Shown here in pieces: positions 1 through 10,059 of a DNA stretch of 28,795 nucleotides. The notes beneath the pieces are model-generated. The model was not told the origin of the DNA, did not search any database, and saw only the letters and a program-made list of their open reading frames with translations. Each line of letters starts with the position of its first letter. Positions within the stretch are counted from its first letter, which is position 1. Source of the DNA: Nemertoderma westbladi (lineage: Eukaryota > Xenacoelomorpha > Nemertodermatida > Nemertodermatidae); assembly GCA_032718475.1 (NCBI GenBank), contig JAUCBJ010002222.1, positions 1 to 28,795 on the forward strand. The letters are read 5' to 3'. The translations under genes and the position numbers were made by a program.

Positions 1-319
1 CTTTTTGAGCAGGTCGGATTTTTAAATAAATTCTATAAATTTTGAGGCATTTACTGTATATGTAAATTAGCTCATGTTTAAGGATCTGTAATACCACCTG
101 CATTGAAGTTCTTGCTCCAGACTTTGGTAAAATGGACCTAGATAGGTAGGTACTGTAAATCTTCTTTGACAATTTTAGCACAAAATTATTGTTTTTGAAA
201 AATTTATGGGGGTTTTAGTAAGTGCGGGCTCTATTTTGGGAATCAAATATTTTGTGATAGACAAAGTATAGCAGTGTAGCATGTAATATTTCTGATCTAG
301 ATTAGGACTTGATGAGAAA
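1..319. other. Flanking DNA with no recognised gene
   Basis: AT-rich sequence to the left of the BEL insertion. I see no convincing coding frame or repeat structure; the short open frame on the minus strand has low-complexity, AT-driven composition. It ends at the target duplication of the LTR element. Confidence 0.6.
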
Positions 320-324
320 GTAAT
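320..324. repeat. Target site duplication GTAAT, left copy
   Basis: GTAAT directly precedes the left LTR, and the same five bases follow the right LTR at 13048-13052. Five-base duplications are typical of BEL/Pao integration. The match fixes both outer ends of the element. Confidence 0.9.
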
Positions 325-758
325 TATAAGAATGGCCACCTGGGTTTGATCCGCAGGAAACACAAACTCGGGGGAGAGACGAAAGACTCTCTCTTTAAAT
401 CGGGATTTGGCTAACCCAAAATGGAAGGTTCCGTTAAACTCACGGGTTCTGGCTGTCTGATTTGGAACTTACCTCTTACCTGAAGAAAAAATGTCTGTAT
501 CTACTAATTCCGAAAGTATGGTCGGTAACTGTTCAGACACAAGAGCTGAGGATACAAATAAACAACATAAAAAGGTGTCTGGCTTCCGCTAACTCGTAGA
601 GAGAACGGGGACAGAGCAAAAATGCACCTCAAAACCGAGACTGTAACCAGGTAACCGAGCACTTCAATAAACGCTCCGCCAACGTCGTCACGTTATTGGC
701 TAATTGGCGGAAGGGGAAAAACGTAAATAACAAACCAAAGATCAATGATAAGCTAGGC

Positions 759-764
759 TTTATT
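759..764 (-). promoter_or_regulatory. Candidate polyadenylation signal AATAAA in 3' LTR
   Basis: AATAAA on the minus strand inside the LTR is the natural candidate for the polyadenylation signal near R. The identical site in the 5' LTR is at 12719-12724. The assignment rests on motif and position only. Confidence 0.5.
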
Positions 765-820
765 CACTATTCAGTCAGTCAGTTATTATCAGATTATCAA
801 CGATAGACTGCAATTTACAG

Positions 821-1019
821 AGTGCTTTAACGAAGGCCAAGCCTTGCACTGCAATTTACCCGTGAACACGTTAACAAAGGACTAGTTCCTCCCGACATCA
901 ATAACAACAATATTCCAAAATACTGAAACACCGGTAGTGTACTACCTACCACAGTATTGCTGTACTGAACAAACAAAGTCAGATAGTGCTTTAACGAAGG
1001 CCAAGCCTTACACTGCAAT
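821..1019 (-). repeat. Direct repeat pair inside the LTR (821-855 and 985-1019)
   Basis: A 35-bp sequence beginning AGTGCTTTAACGAAGG occurs twice in each LTR, 164 bp apart, with one mismatch between the copies (in the right LTR: 12782-12816 and 12946-12980). Each copy contains the short inverted motif AAGGC-CAA-GCCTT. In the minus-strand element these lie upstream of the candidate poly(A) signal, so probably in U3, where promoter or enhancer repeats are common. A regulatory role is inference. Confidence 0.7.
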
Positions 1020-1086
1020 ACCGGTATCGGACATTTTGTCATCTAAGATACAGTAGAAAGTGGACGAATAGGCAGATATTTTCATA

Positions 1087-1096
1087 CCGCTCCTAT
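1087..1096 (-). other. Candidate polypurine tract
   Basis: Immediately upstream of the 3' LTR on the minus strand the sequence reads ATAGGAGCGG, nine of ten bases purine, ending exactly where the LTR starts. This is the expected place for the plus-strand primer of an LTR element. It is short and contains one T and one C, so support is mostly positional. Confidence 0.5.
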
Positions 1097-2577
1097 TTAT
1101 TGCGACCAAAAAGAGCAATAAATACATAACAAAAATACAGGCTGGCCGTTGTAACAAATCATATCTAGCACATATGTCGGGACGATAAAAGAAAAATAGA
1201 ATTGTTTAACATATATACAACACACATGGTCAAGTGGCACATATAAAAACACAAAAATTAACCATTAATTACCAATATTACAAACAGCACAAGAAGGTTG
1301 CTATATTTGGGTCCACTTCAGATTATAAAAATAAAGAACGTAAATTTTTTGATTCAAAGAGATACACAAAATATAACCATCAATAAAAGTTACATAAATT
1401 TATGAAATCCACAAGTACTTGTTAAGCATTTTCAAAACGTAATAACAATGTAATTCTCAACTAATAACAAGAAAATACGAGATTACTGAAAGAAGATAGA
1501 TCAGGATCAGGGACTTTGGTTCAGCTTCATCTGAACGCTTCACCCAAAGAATCACTGAGGTCTCCACATTGACATTGAACGATAAGTTACTCTGCCGAGT
1601 ATATAGAACTTCATTAACATCCCAAAAATCATCAACTGCGACCCAAGATGACGCAAACTGATCAAGGAAATGAAAGAGTTGAATCTGTCGTGTTCTTTCA
1701 AAGAGCAGATATTCCAATTTATGAACGACCTCCTAGTCAGAAGGGCAGTTCATTGATGTAACCAACAGGGCCGGCGTGAGGGTCTGCGGGGTCTCTAAAC
1801 TGGTACCGGTACACGAGAAAGGTGAGAGAATTCCCTATGGCGACTGAGATATAGACATAGAGGTGAGTAGTCGATCATCGAAGTTGATTATCAATGTGAC
1901 AAATTAACAACCCGGCAGCAAATAGATCAAATGGGCGTGTAAATACATAATCTTGGTTCATCAATGATTGTTTCCGCGAGTTAATTCTCTCGGGTTCTAC
2001 AGTTCGACATAGATCCATAGTGAAGCTAATTTCCACATATTAAGGACTCAACCCAGAAAACAATATATTGGTATTGACCCATATGTGGCGTCATAATTAT
2101 CCAGACTCAGATATAATGGTACCCGAAAATTTGCATGATGGCTTCATGATGGCATGAAGCAATTGGAATCTTGTCGGTGTCGGTAAAATCAGTAAGTCAG
2201 TTAGTCAGTCGTCAAACCAAACTATTTAATTGACCCAAAATCAATTAGCCAGAATCCATGTGTTGAACCTTAACTACTGTGACAAAGGGCATATATACAT
2301 GGTTAACGATAACAAACATACACACAACCTTTCCATATATACAATTTTTAGGCGGATTAGTACTTGGATGATCAGGAGCTAATAATCCCACAAGGTTGAA
2401 CAACAAATGTGCCATTCCTTTCTGCAGGTTAATAAGTACTGGTACATATCCAAATCCATATCATACTGTAGATATATAACTAACTAAGTAAGATAAGTTC
2501 CTAAGTTCTAATCACACAAAGTGTTTCTACAAATTTTCTGATATCATGTATAAATAAAATATCAGCTCGACTTTAAA
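1097..2577 (-). other. BEL 3' region without a recognised gene
   Basis: About 1.5 kb lies between the end of integrase and the 3' LTR. Some BEL elements carry an envelope-like gene here. I find no long open frame: the longest minus-strand one (1457-1717, 86 codons) has no signal peptide, cysteine pattern or fusion-like segment. A small hairpin (GCTTCATG...CATGAAGC) lies near 2141-2160. The stretch is either untranslated 3' sequence or a gene decayed beyond recognition. Confidence 0.5.
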
Positions 2578-3254
2578 TCATGCAATGGTAAGAGAAGGAT
2601 TGGGCGAATGGGCACCGTAGTCCCCAGACCTTTCACGCTCACATTCGATTAAACAAAGTTTCTGTATAGGTCTATTAATCAGACGGCGGTCTTTCAGTCG
2701 TAAGGTAGCTGACCGCACTAGATTATCAACACTACAATGAACTTCCTGAACGACACCAGTGACCCATGAGCGTCGAGGTAAGCTTTCATCAACTAGAAGT
2801 ACCAAATCTCCAACACAGAGGTTCTTCTTTTGAGATAACCATTTCGTTCGAATTTGAATAGAAGGAAGATAGTACTTTAGCCAATGGTCCCAGAAGATAT
2901 CGCTCAACACCTGCATCACCTTCCAAGTTTTACTGCAATTAATATCTCGGGAATCGGGTTCAGAAATAGGAATCATCGCTGCTGGGCGGAGATAGAGGAA
3001 GTGAGATGGTGTGAGAGCTTCACAAGCACTAGGGTCGGCAGACAATCTAGTGAGAGGTCTACTGTTGATTATAGCCTCAATCTCCATTAGCAGAGTGCGT
3101 AGGGTTTCATCTGTCATATATATGTGTGCTGGTAGAACTTTGTATAGAGAGTTTTTGACGCTCTTAATTAAGCGCTCATAAGCGCCTCCATACCATGGTG
3201 TGTGTGGTGGGTTGAATGTCCAGTCTTGCCATTCAATCCCAATCTGATGGCAAC
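2578..3254 (-). pseudogene. pol: BEL integrase C-terminal part (core end plus DUF5641-like domain)
   Basis: This frame is offset from the upstream pol frame. It is open from about 3252, ahead of the first ATG at 3117, to the stop at 2578. The first part reads as the end of the integrase core, including an FNPP motif and a GGAYER motif that carries the expected catalytic Glu. It continues with an INSRPL motif and a DUF5641-like domain with FLYLRP, a W.....YL stretch, VGDLVLL and a final VRSATLRLKD...RPIQKLCLIE block, all typical of BEL integrase tails. The C-terminus looks natural. It would be translated only as part of a polyprotein, which the frame break near 3253 prevents. The missing stretch just upstream includes the DNGTN-type motif with the second catalytic Asp. 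Confidence 0.85.
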
Positions 3255-5564
3255 TGGGTTACCACGACGAGCAATAAACCGTCGAAGAGCCAGAATGAAG
3301 CAGTCCATCGACAGGCTACTTAATATGTCCAAGTGAACAGCTCGGGTTGTAAAACATGTGAATATTATTCCCCAACGTTTTACATCAGTTCGATAACGTT
3401 TCACCATAAAAGGCCCAAATAAATCGGCTCCAGTCCGTGAAAATGCAGGCTGAAACATGGCTAAACGTTCCTTCGGAAGAGGGCCTTCCTGTTGCGACAT
3501 CAATGGAGCATTCACCTTCTGAAAAGCATGGCAACTCCTGATCGTACGCTTGAGATGCTTCCATGGACTTATCATCAGATACTGAGTCCTGAGGTAACTG
3601 AGTATGTGGTCTTGACCAGCATGAAGCAATTTGTGATGAGCATCATGTATCAGTTGCCGCATAAGGTCTTGGTTTCGGATAATGATTGGAAATTTGCAAT
3701 CATAATCAACTGGGGCAAAAGCAGTGCGACTCCCAACTCTAAGAAGGCCATCAGGGGCCATAAAGGTTGAAAATCTATCATTCGATGGTACCTGCTCCTC
3801 CTTGTAACATCTGAAATACTCTGGATGATGTATTGCTTGGGTCAATCTAATGATTTGCAATCTAGTCACATTGACCTCCTTCCTCAATAGTGGTCTAAAA
3901 TTGATGTGTGAGTTATCCACTGGCTTCTGTAAAGATTTGTTTGCTATGCGCCAACAATGAAGTTTATTTAAGTATCCAACTCTCATTACATGCCAATGAT
4001 AAAGTCTTTTCAACCAAGTGAAGTTATGAAAAAGCTTATCAGCTGAACTGCAGCGATGAAGCATTCTTGGGATCAAAGGACTGATACCTTGTGAGGTCAC
4101 AGGAAGGCAGATGGTTGGATTCAACTTAACCATCTCTACACTTTCTGATGTCGATACTGTTTTGGGGAGCTTGGATTTAAGAGTTTTTGGAACGGTGAGC
4201 TCTGCTCCCTTGCCAAGTTGAAGATCTTCAATCATTGGAGGCCATTCGTCTTCACTACCTTTTAAGAAATCAGGACCTTGGAGCCATGTTGGAGTGTTCA
4301 AGAGTTCAGCAACAGTGGCTCCACGAGATGCTATATCAGCTGGGTTGATCAGCCCGGGTACATGTCTCCACTGGAGCTTACTTGATCGGCGCAGGATGGT
4401 GACAACGCGGTTGACTACATATACAACAAAATGCTGCCTCTCATTGTGCAAGTACTGCAGCACTAGAGCAGCATCTGTCCAATATACAGTTTCAAATCTC
4501 GTTGAGAACTCTCTATACAGCAGCTGTGCAAGTTGTGTGGCTAATGTTGCAGCTTGGAGTTCAGCTCGAGGGATAGTGAGAGGGGGGTTTGGCATTATGT
4601 AAGAACGTGCAGTAACAAAAGATGTTTCGAACCCATTAGGAATGGCTCTCCTGAAATATGCAACCGCTCCTAACCCAATCTTGCTAGCATCAGCAAATAG
4701 ATGCAATTGCAATTTCTCTGATGGTAGTAGATGTTGAAAGTAAGTTCGATTAATACCGAATGAGTTTAGATCAGAAATTTCCTGCTCCCAACATTTCCAC
4801 TGGCTGTTGAGATCATCGGGCAGAGGCTCATCCCACTCTAAATCACGCTGCCAACATTCCTTGAAAAGTACTTTGGCTCTCAATATAACTGGGGTTATGA
4901 AACAAATGGGGTCATAGAGGCTAGCCATAATGGAAGAGCATATCCTCTTTGTGCGAATCTCACCACGATCCTTGAGCTTGATGTTAAAGAAAAACCTATC
5001 CTTCTCAGTATTCCAATATAGCCCCAATGTTTTGGTTGTTGGTAGAGGTTCAATATTGAGATCAATATCAGGCTTTGCCCGATCTTTTGAATCGAATGAC
5101 TGAAGTAATTGTCGGCTGTTGCTTGCAAACTTTGTAAGGTTAAATCCACCTCGTCTTAAGCAATCTTTTATACCATGGGCAGTTTCAATAGCAGTGTATT
5201 CCGCAGGGGTTGATTTCACAATGTCATCCATCAATATATCATTCTTGATAGTATCATGAACATCAGCACTAAAGTCTAATGCATTATCCTCACATGTTCT
5301 TCTAACTGCCGCAATAGCGTTAGATGGCGAAGAGTTTATACCGAAGGCATTACAGCACATGCGGTACTGTTGTGGTTCACCTTGAAGGTCTTCGTTATTC
5401 CACCAATAAAAACGCAGGCTGTCCTTGTCTTCAGGGTTGACACGTACCTGCAGGAACATACCCTCTATATCTGAGGTGAAAGCATAATCATATAGTCGAA
5501 ATCGGTAAAGTATACCAAATAAATAACGAAGAAGATTAGGTCCAGTTAAGAGTTCTGTATTCAA
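3168..5564 (-). pseudogene. pol: BEL pol: reverse transcriptase, RNase H and integrase N-terminal half
   Basis: An open frame of 798 codons; similarity in this frame begins slightly upstream of the ATG, near 5603. RT palm: first Asp in AFTSDIEG (residue 32), AFGINSSP (73-80) and the active-site box LMDD (111-114), which has Leu where Tyr or Phe is usual. RNase H: FADAS (Asp292), RAELQ (Glu335), WTDA (Asp364) and NPADIASRG (Asp410), a complete acidic set. Integrase zinc-binding region: His640, His644, His648 and Cys678, but Phe681 where the second Cys is expected. The core has its first Asp in GADLFGPF (714) and the TTRAVHL motif. After residue 773 similarity stops in this frame, and the remaining 25 residues are out-of-frame translation to a stop at 3168. 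Confidence 0.9.
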
Positions 5565-5794
5565 CGAATGCCCTTTATAGAGGGCAGCACAGTCATTAAA
5601 GACTCCACCTTTCCAGGCTTATCATCCCGAGTTACATAATGATGGGGCATGTAGTATGTCCGTGGGCCTGGTGTCAATTCTGATTCTGGAATCTCCTCAG
5701 CAGCCCCAATTTTCAAATAGTGGTCGATTTGAAACCGATACTTCTTATGAATGTCATCATTCCGCAACAACCTCTTTCTTAGCATCAGACAACG
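5561..5794 (-). pseudogene. pol: BEL pol: fragment of the reverse transcriptase fingers
   Basis: This segment is in the same frame as the upstream gag-pol ORF but lies downstream of an in-frame TGA at 5795-5797. It carries RT finger sequence, with YMPHHYV followed by a short spacer and a GKV motif at about 5606-5614. Just after that motif the recognisable BEL pattern (ending in a YKG.SLN motif) continues in another frame from about 5603. An indel of one or two bases near 5604-5605 therefore separates this fragment from the 3168-5564 frame. The present frame runs on to a meaningless stop at 5561. The stop and the frameshift both lie inside RT, so neither is likely to be a programmed recoding site. 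Confidence 0.85.
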
Positions 5795-8700
5795 TCATTT
5801 GGCCATTGGTTCATTACAAGGAGGTGGGTGTTCAAAGTCTCTCCATAAAAGGCCCACTTTGTAATGCCCATCCGGGAGAAGTTGCAAAGAGGAATGCTGC
5901 ATTTCTATTGCACGTTTTTCTTCCACAGAAAACCCAACTTCATCTTCTTCTGCCAATGCAGTATATTGTTTAAACCACTGAGACAGTTGCTCCTCAGAAC
6001 TAGCTCCATACTCCTTACTTAAGGCAAGTTCATCTTCATCTTCCTCATGTAGCGATTTTATCAAATCAAGATGGCAATCTTCTGCATGTGCATTATGTGG
6101 GTCATTTCTGATCATCTGTCGAAGCAACATTGGATCTTCTAGACCTTGAGGATCTTTGGATTGATCAGGAAATCCATCTATACGTATGTCTCTAATCTTA
6201 AATGCAAGATGTTGTATCTGAATCTCAGCTTCCAGTTGATCTATTGAACATTCCAGTGGGTCATCCGAAACATTATCAGAACTACTAATTGCAACACATG
6301 ATATTGCCTTTCGTTCAACCAAAGTGCGCCTTGATGGTCCAGTAAAATACCATCCCAATGGAGTACATATAGCGCGTGGTTCGAGAGGCTCTGGTGCTGT
6401 GGGTATGGATTTCAGCTGTATGAATGCCTCGTGGCAATTTTGACCGATGAGCATATTAACAGTTGCATAATCTGCTTCCGGAACTTTGAGATTGCACTTT
6501 GCTACAAAGGGATCATCACTCCAATCATAAGCATTGTCAGAAGAGGTTGCAAAATTCGCCAGGCTAAATACCTTGACATTTTCCAATGGTTTGGTAGCAT
6601 AGGAGTCCTCGGCAGCAGAAATAGTAACCCTTGCTTCCTTCATGGTGAAATTTGTGTTCCAGGCTATTCCTGAGAGGTCAACTTTGACTGGGTTCGAGAC
6701 TGAGCAGATCTTGTTGAAAACAGTTTCGTCTAGGAACGTCGCAGTGCTGCCAGAATCAAGTAGAGCTTTTACAGTCACCATGCCATTATCTCCCTGGACT
6801 TTAACTGTGAGAATAGGAAACTCCCTTACAGCTCTTTGGTTACTTAAGCCTGTGGTCAAAGTAGATATGCTGCTGACAAGATTAACAGTTTCTGGTACAT
6901 TATCCACAATAAGAGATTGTTCACTATCGGACTCATAATGATCCACCATATCAGGTGGTCCATCATAGTTGTCTTCAACTAACAACTGCACAGTCTCATT
7001 GAAAGGGTGTTTAGAATCCACACGGTGGACCAATGAGTGATGTGGCTTCCCACAGTGCCGACATCTATATTGGCTGCGGCATGTCTGTCGGCGATGATTG
7101 GCTAATAAACAGTTATAGCACAATTTAAAATCAGAAACTACCTTTCTACGCTCATCTACAGTAGCAGAAAGGAACTTTTCACATTTTTGCAATAGGTGCC
7201 TACCTTTACAAAGAGGACACTCAATAATAACTGGTTTTGGGTTATCAACTGGTGAGGGTAAATTATCAGAATTGTCATTAAATTCAACCCGAAAATTTCG
7301 TTCATTATTATTATGAGAACTTAATTTTTGAACATTTTTATTTCCATTCAACTTCGTTTTACTATTACTATGGTTAGTGCTACTAGGCTGTTTCTTTGTA
7401 AAATTAGCACTAATATGCTGATCTGTAGCACTTTCAAGAGCATCTTCCATAACAGTTGTCAGCCTAGATTTAATTTCTATTCTTTTGTGATCCGAAAATG
7501 GTTGAACATTTTTTCGACAACTTACAGGAAGACACAGCTGCATTTGGGTTTGGCGCTCTAAAAATTCCAAAAAGTCCTTTACAGATGGATCTGTAGGGTC
7601 CTCTTTATTATACCTCATTTTGTAAACAATTTTAGCCCATGCTCTTTGTAATGCAGGTTCAAGTTTAGTAGCCAAGTCATTCAAAAGCTTAAGATTACTC
7701 AGTTGAGATTCCTGGGACAAGTATTCTAATTGTGAATGAATTTGACCTAATTCATCAAACATTCGGCTGGCAGATAGAGACTTAGGTAAATCATCTAGGC
7801 ACTGCAATAACGACATGACTATACTGGATGGGTTGCCAAATCGTTGTACTAAAGCATTCCAAGCTTTATTATATCCATCAGGTATACCTACATAACGTTC
7901 AACTAGGCTACGTGGTGGACCTTCTAAAGCTACAATAAGATAACGCAATTTTTCTTCTTCTGATAACGCCAAGCCACTCACACTAGATTTAAAATAATAT
8001 TCAAATATAATCCATTCATTTGGCTTACCGCCATACTTTTTATACTCAGTCTTAGGTAGCGTTCTCTCCGCTCCAAGGCGTGACAAAACTCTAGCTACAG
8101 AATCATTCATTGAATCGCTTAAGGTGTCATTTCTATTCAAAATTCTAGGCGTAGTGACATTCCCAGGATTACATTTCACTGTATCTCTTAAAATGTTAAT
8201 TAATTGTGCTTGGGCATCGAGCTGCTTTTCCATCTCATTAACCTTGGCATTTATATCATGTGTATAATTAGGTTCACCGTTCGAATATTGAAGACCATTC
8301 CCTTCCTGGTGAACTTCAGTTCCTTTTGTGTTCATTGGTATTCTGGGCATATTAAACCGCACTTCTTGAGTTCCCTTGGGCACAAAGCTCGCATTTACCT
8401 CGAGGGAATGTGCCCGAGGATCAGTTGGGTAAACTCTATGAGAGTCACCAAAAAGTCGATTTTCCTTAAGAGGTTGAGTCTGATAAAAATACTTTGGCCG
8501 AGTGGTGCGAGACCTGGTGGTATCATTCCAATCAGAACTTCCCAAAGGCATCTTTGAAGCTTCATTGGTGGCATTCTCTGCCACATCTTTATGACTCCTG
8601 GTCTCCCTATCATCCTCTCTTACTGTAACTTCCACCTGATTAATAGAAACTTGTGGACTCGCCACTTTCCATGGTGTAGAATCGACTACTGCAGTTACTG

Positions 8701-9772
8701 GTAATAAATCACCTAACCGGGTTGAAGCAAAGTTAGGGACAGCAGTTTTTAACTCTTGGGAGAGTCGCAGTTCTTGACTGGGTTGTTGAGCTAGTTTGTC
8801 TCTCACTCCTATTAATGTCCTTTCTGTGCTTTGTCTCCGCTTTCTAGGAGTTGACCCAACTGAGTTGGCGCTGGAACAATGACTAGATTGAACACAATAT
8901 GATAGTGCAAGTTCCTTTTCTAATTTCAAGGAGTTTAACTTCTTCCGGGATTCCAGCTCATCACGTTCCTCCTGCATACGACGCTCAATATCGGCTTGTC
9001 GCTTCCTTTCAATATTTTCTCGAAGTCTCTCCTCGCTTTCACATTGCTCTATTTCCTGGGTGAGTGCCAATTTTTCTTTCTCATATCGTTTCCGAATAGC
9101 CTCGGCTTCGATTTCTGCTTCTATTTCCGCTTGTAATCGAGCAGCTTCCTTTAGCTGCTGTCTTTGTAAACGAGAAGCAGATGATACCATGGATCCATCA
9201 CTTGATTCGATATTGTTAATGGGCGTTTGAATTCTTTCGCTCTCAAAATGTGGTAACTCAGGTGGAGTAACTCCTGTTCGGCCAAGTATAGTGTTATAAA
9301 CTGAATGTGTTCGTTGTAACTGCCTTCTGACATGAGATCGTGCTTTATCAACCAAGGCTGGCAGTTCCATGTATTTGCCATACCGCTCAAAGAGTTGGAC
9401 AGTACACAAAGCTCTATCGAACCTTGGTTGTATCGCCGCATAAAGCCGTTTGCCTGTTTCTGGTGAGAGAGAGGTTGGCGAAGATGACAAGTTTACACTG
9501 TGTCGTTGGATGTAGCGTGTGTATGCTGCTGAATAACCGCCTAGTGAACGAGTAATAGACTCAATATCTTTGTCTGGGTCGAATCCGGCGGCACGCATTT
9601 CAGACAGAATCACAGTAATTTCATCACAATAATGGGATGATAAATTGTCTAAAGAAGGCTGGACAGAGACAGGAGGGATTGTTTCAACAATTGATGAATC
9701 ATGGGGACCTAGCTGTTCATCCACCTCAACCTCAATTTCACTAAAAGAAAGGCCAGATTCATTCGTGGCCAT
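5795..9772 (-). CDS. gag-pol: BEL Gag-protease-RT(N-terminal) polyprotein, truncated by in-frame stop
   Basis: An open frame of 1325 codons starting at the first ATG of the frame after the leader. Residues 200-290 are a highly charged Glu/Arg/Lys coiled coil. About 572-720 is a DUF1759-like Gag core (LPKTEYKKYGG, KLRYLIVALEG, GNPSS). Three zinc knuckle-like motifs follow: C852-X2-C-X3-H-X4-C, the classical C885-X2-C-X4-H-X4-C898, and C904-X2-C907 with His residues at 911-916. The aspartic protease (DUF1758/A17 type) has LLDSGS with catalytic Asp1006. The RT N-terminal region begins near 1255 and is cut by TGA at 5795-5797. Gag and protease look intact, so this copy could still make virus-like particle protein, though not full pol. 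Gag packages the RNA in the cytoplasm and protease cleaves the polyprotein. Confidence 0.9.
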   Translation of the reverse strand: MATNESGLSFSEIEVEVDEQLGPHDSSIVETIPPVSVQPSLDNLSSHYCDEITVILSEMRAAGFDPDKDIESITRSLGGYSAAYTRYIQRHSVNLSSSPTSLSPETGKRLYAAIQPRFDRALCTVQLFERYGKYMELPALVDKARSHVRRQLQRTHSVYNTILGRTGVTPPELPHFESERIQTPINNIESSDGSMVSSASRLQRQQLKEAARLQAEIEAEIEAEAIRKRYEKEKLALTQEIEQCESEERLRENIERKRQADIERRMQEERDELESRKKLNSLKLEKELALSYCVQSSHCSSANSVGSTPRKRRQSTERTLIGVRDKLAQQPSQELRLSQELKTAVPNFASTRLGDLLPVTAVVDSTPWKVASPQVSINQVEVTVREDDRETRSHKDVAENATNEASKMPLGSSDWNDTTRSRTTRPKYFYQTQPLKENRLFGDSHRVYPTDPRAHSLEVNASFVPKGTQEVRFNMPRIPMNTKGTEVHQEGNGLQYSNGEPNYTHDINAKVNEMEKQLDAQAQLINILRDTVKCNPGNVTTPRILNRNDTLSDSMNDSVARVLSRLGAERTLPKTEYKKYGGKPNEWIIFEYYFKSSVSGLALSEEEKLRYLIVALEGPPRSLVERYVGIPDGYNKAWNALVQRFGNPSSIVMSLLQCLDDLPKSLSASRMFDELGQIHSQLEYLSQESQLSNLKLLNDLATKLEPALQRAWAKIVYKMRYNKEDPTDPSVKDFLEFLERQTQMQLCLPVSCRKNVQPFSDHKRIEIKSRLTTVMEDALESATDQHISANFTKKQPSSTNHSNSKTKLNGNKNVQKLSSHNNNERNFRVEFNDNSDNLPSPVDNPKPVIIECPLCKGRHLLQKCEKFLSATVDERRKVVSDFKLCYNCLLANHRRQTCRSQYRCRHCGKPHHSLVHRVDSKHPFNETVQLLVEDNYDGPPDMVDHYESDSEQSLIVDNVPETVNLVSSISTLTTGLSNQRAVREFPILTVKVQGDNGMVTVKALLDSGSTATFLDETVFNKICSVSNPVKVDLSGIAWNTNFTMKEARVTISAAEDSYATKPLENVKVFSLANFATSSDNAYDWSDDPFVAKCNLKVPEADYATVNMLIGQNCHEAFIQLKSIPTAPEPLEPRAICTPLGWYFTGPSRRTLVERKAISCVAISSSDNVSDDPLECSIDQLEAEIQIQHLAFKIRDIRIDGFPDQSKDPQGLEDPMLLRQMIRNDPHNAHAEDCHLDLIKSLHEEDEDELALSKEYGASSEEQLSQWFKQYTALAEEDEVGFSVEEKRAIEMQHSSLQLLPDGHYKVGLLWRDFEHPPPCNEPMAK

Positions 9773-9864
9773 TTTGTTTAATTACTGATTTATAAGGTTA
9801 AATTAGGTAAGGCCTATGTTAAATACAGTACCGGTAGTAACAGGCCTAAAATATTATGTATATA
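9773..9864 (-). other. BEL leader, gag-proximal part
   Basis: Non-coding leader between the gag ATG and the inserted DNA transposon. It contains TACCGGTA and AGGCCTA motifs that recur through the leader. The rest of the leader continues at 11589-12284. Confidence 0.6.
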
Positions 9865-9889
9865 GGGTAAACTGGGGTAATTTGGGACA
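9863..9889 (+). repeat. Terminal inverted repeat, left, of the TA-target transposon
   Basis: This 27-bp sequence pairs perfectly with 11564-11590. The first two bases (TA) are probably the target duplication rather than transposon sequence. Confidence 0.85.
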
Positions 9890-10059
9890 TGGGGGAATTT
9901 GGGACAGGCTGGGGTAATTTGGGACAAGTCTTTTCTTAACTGTAAGTGCAGTGGGGTTTGGTGGGTTGTTTAAATTATAGGCCTACACTTAGCTTCATAC
10001 TTTCTCTAGCTCTTTTAAATGCTGTAGGGCTGTCGGGTAGACTAGCCGTCACAGGTAAG

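Larger units (their letters stand above)
325..1086 (-). repeat. 3' LTR of the BEL/Pao element
   Basis: This 762-bp copy matches 12285-13047 almost base for base. By eye there are four substitutions (near 568, 673, 679 and 1067) and one single-base indel near 805. On the minus strand the LTR begins TATG and ends TATA rather than with the usual TG...CA. The ends are fixed by the loss of similarity and by the 5-bp target duplication. Open frames inside (for example 827-1042) recur identically in the other LTR and are not genes. Confidence 0.92.

Noticed and set aside
827-1042. 71-codon open frame found identically at 12788-13003
   Set aside because: It lies in the LTR and is duplicated only because the LTR is; it has no protein motifs.
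1457-1717. Possible envelope gene of the BEL element
   Set aside because: Only 86 codons, with no signal peptide, cysteine pattern or clear membrane anchor.
4294-4602. 102-codon plus-strand open frame within pol
   Set aside because: Antisense shadow of the RNase H region.
5795-5797. Programmed stop readthrough or recoding in pol
   Set aside because: The stop is inside RT rather than at a gag-pol junction and is close to a second, frame-changing break, so damage is simpler.
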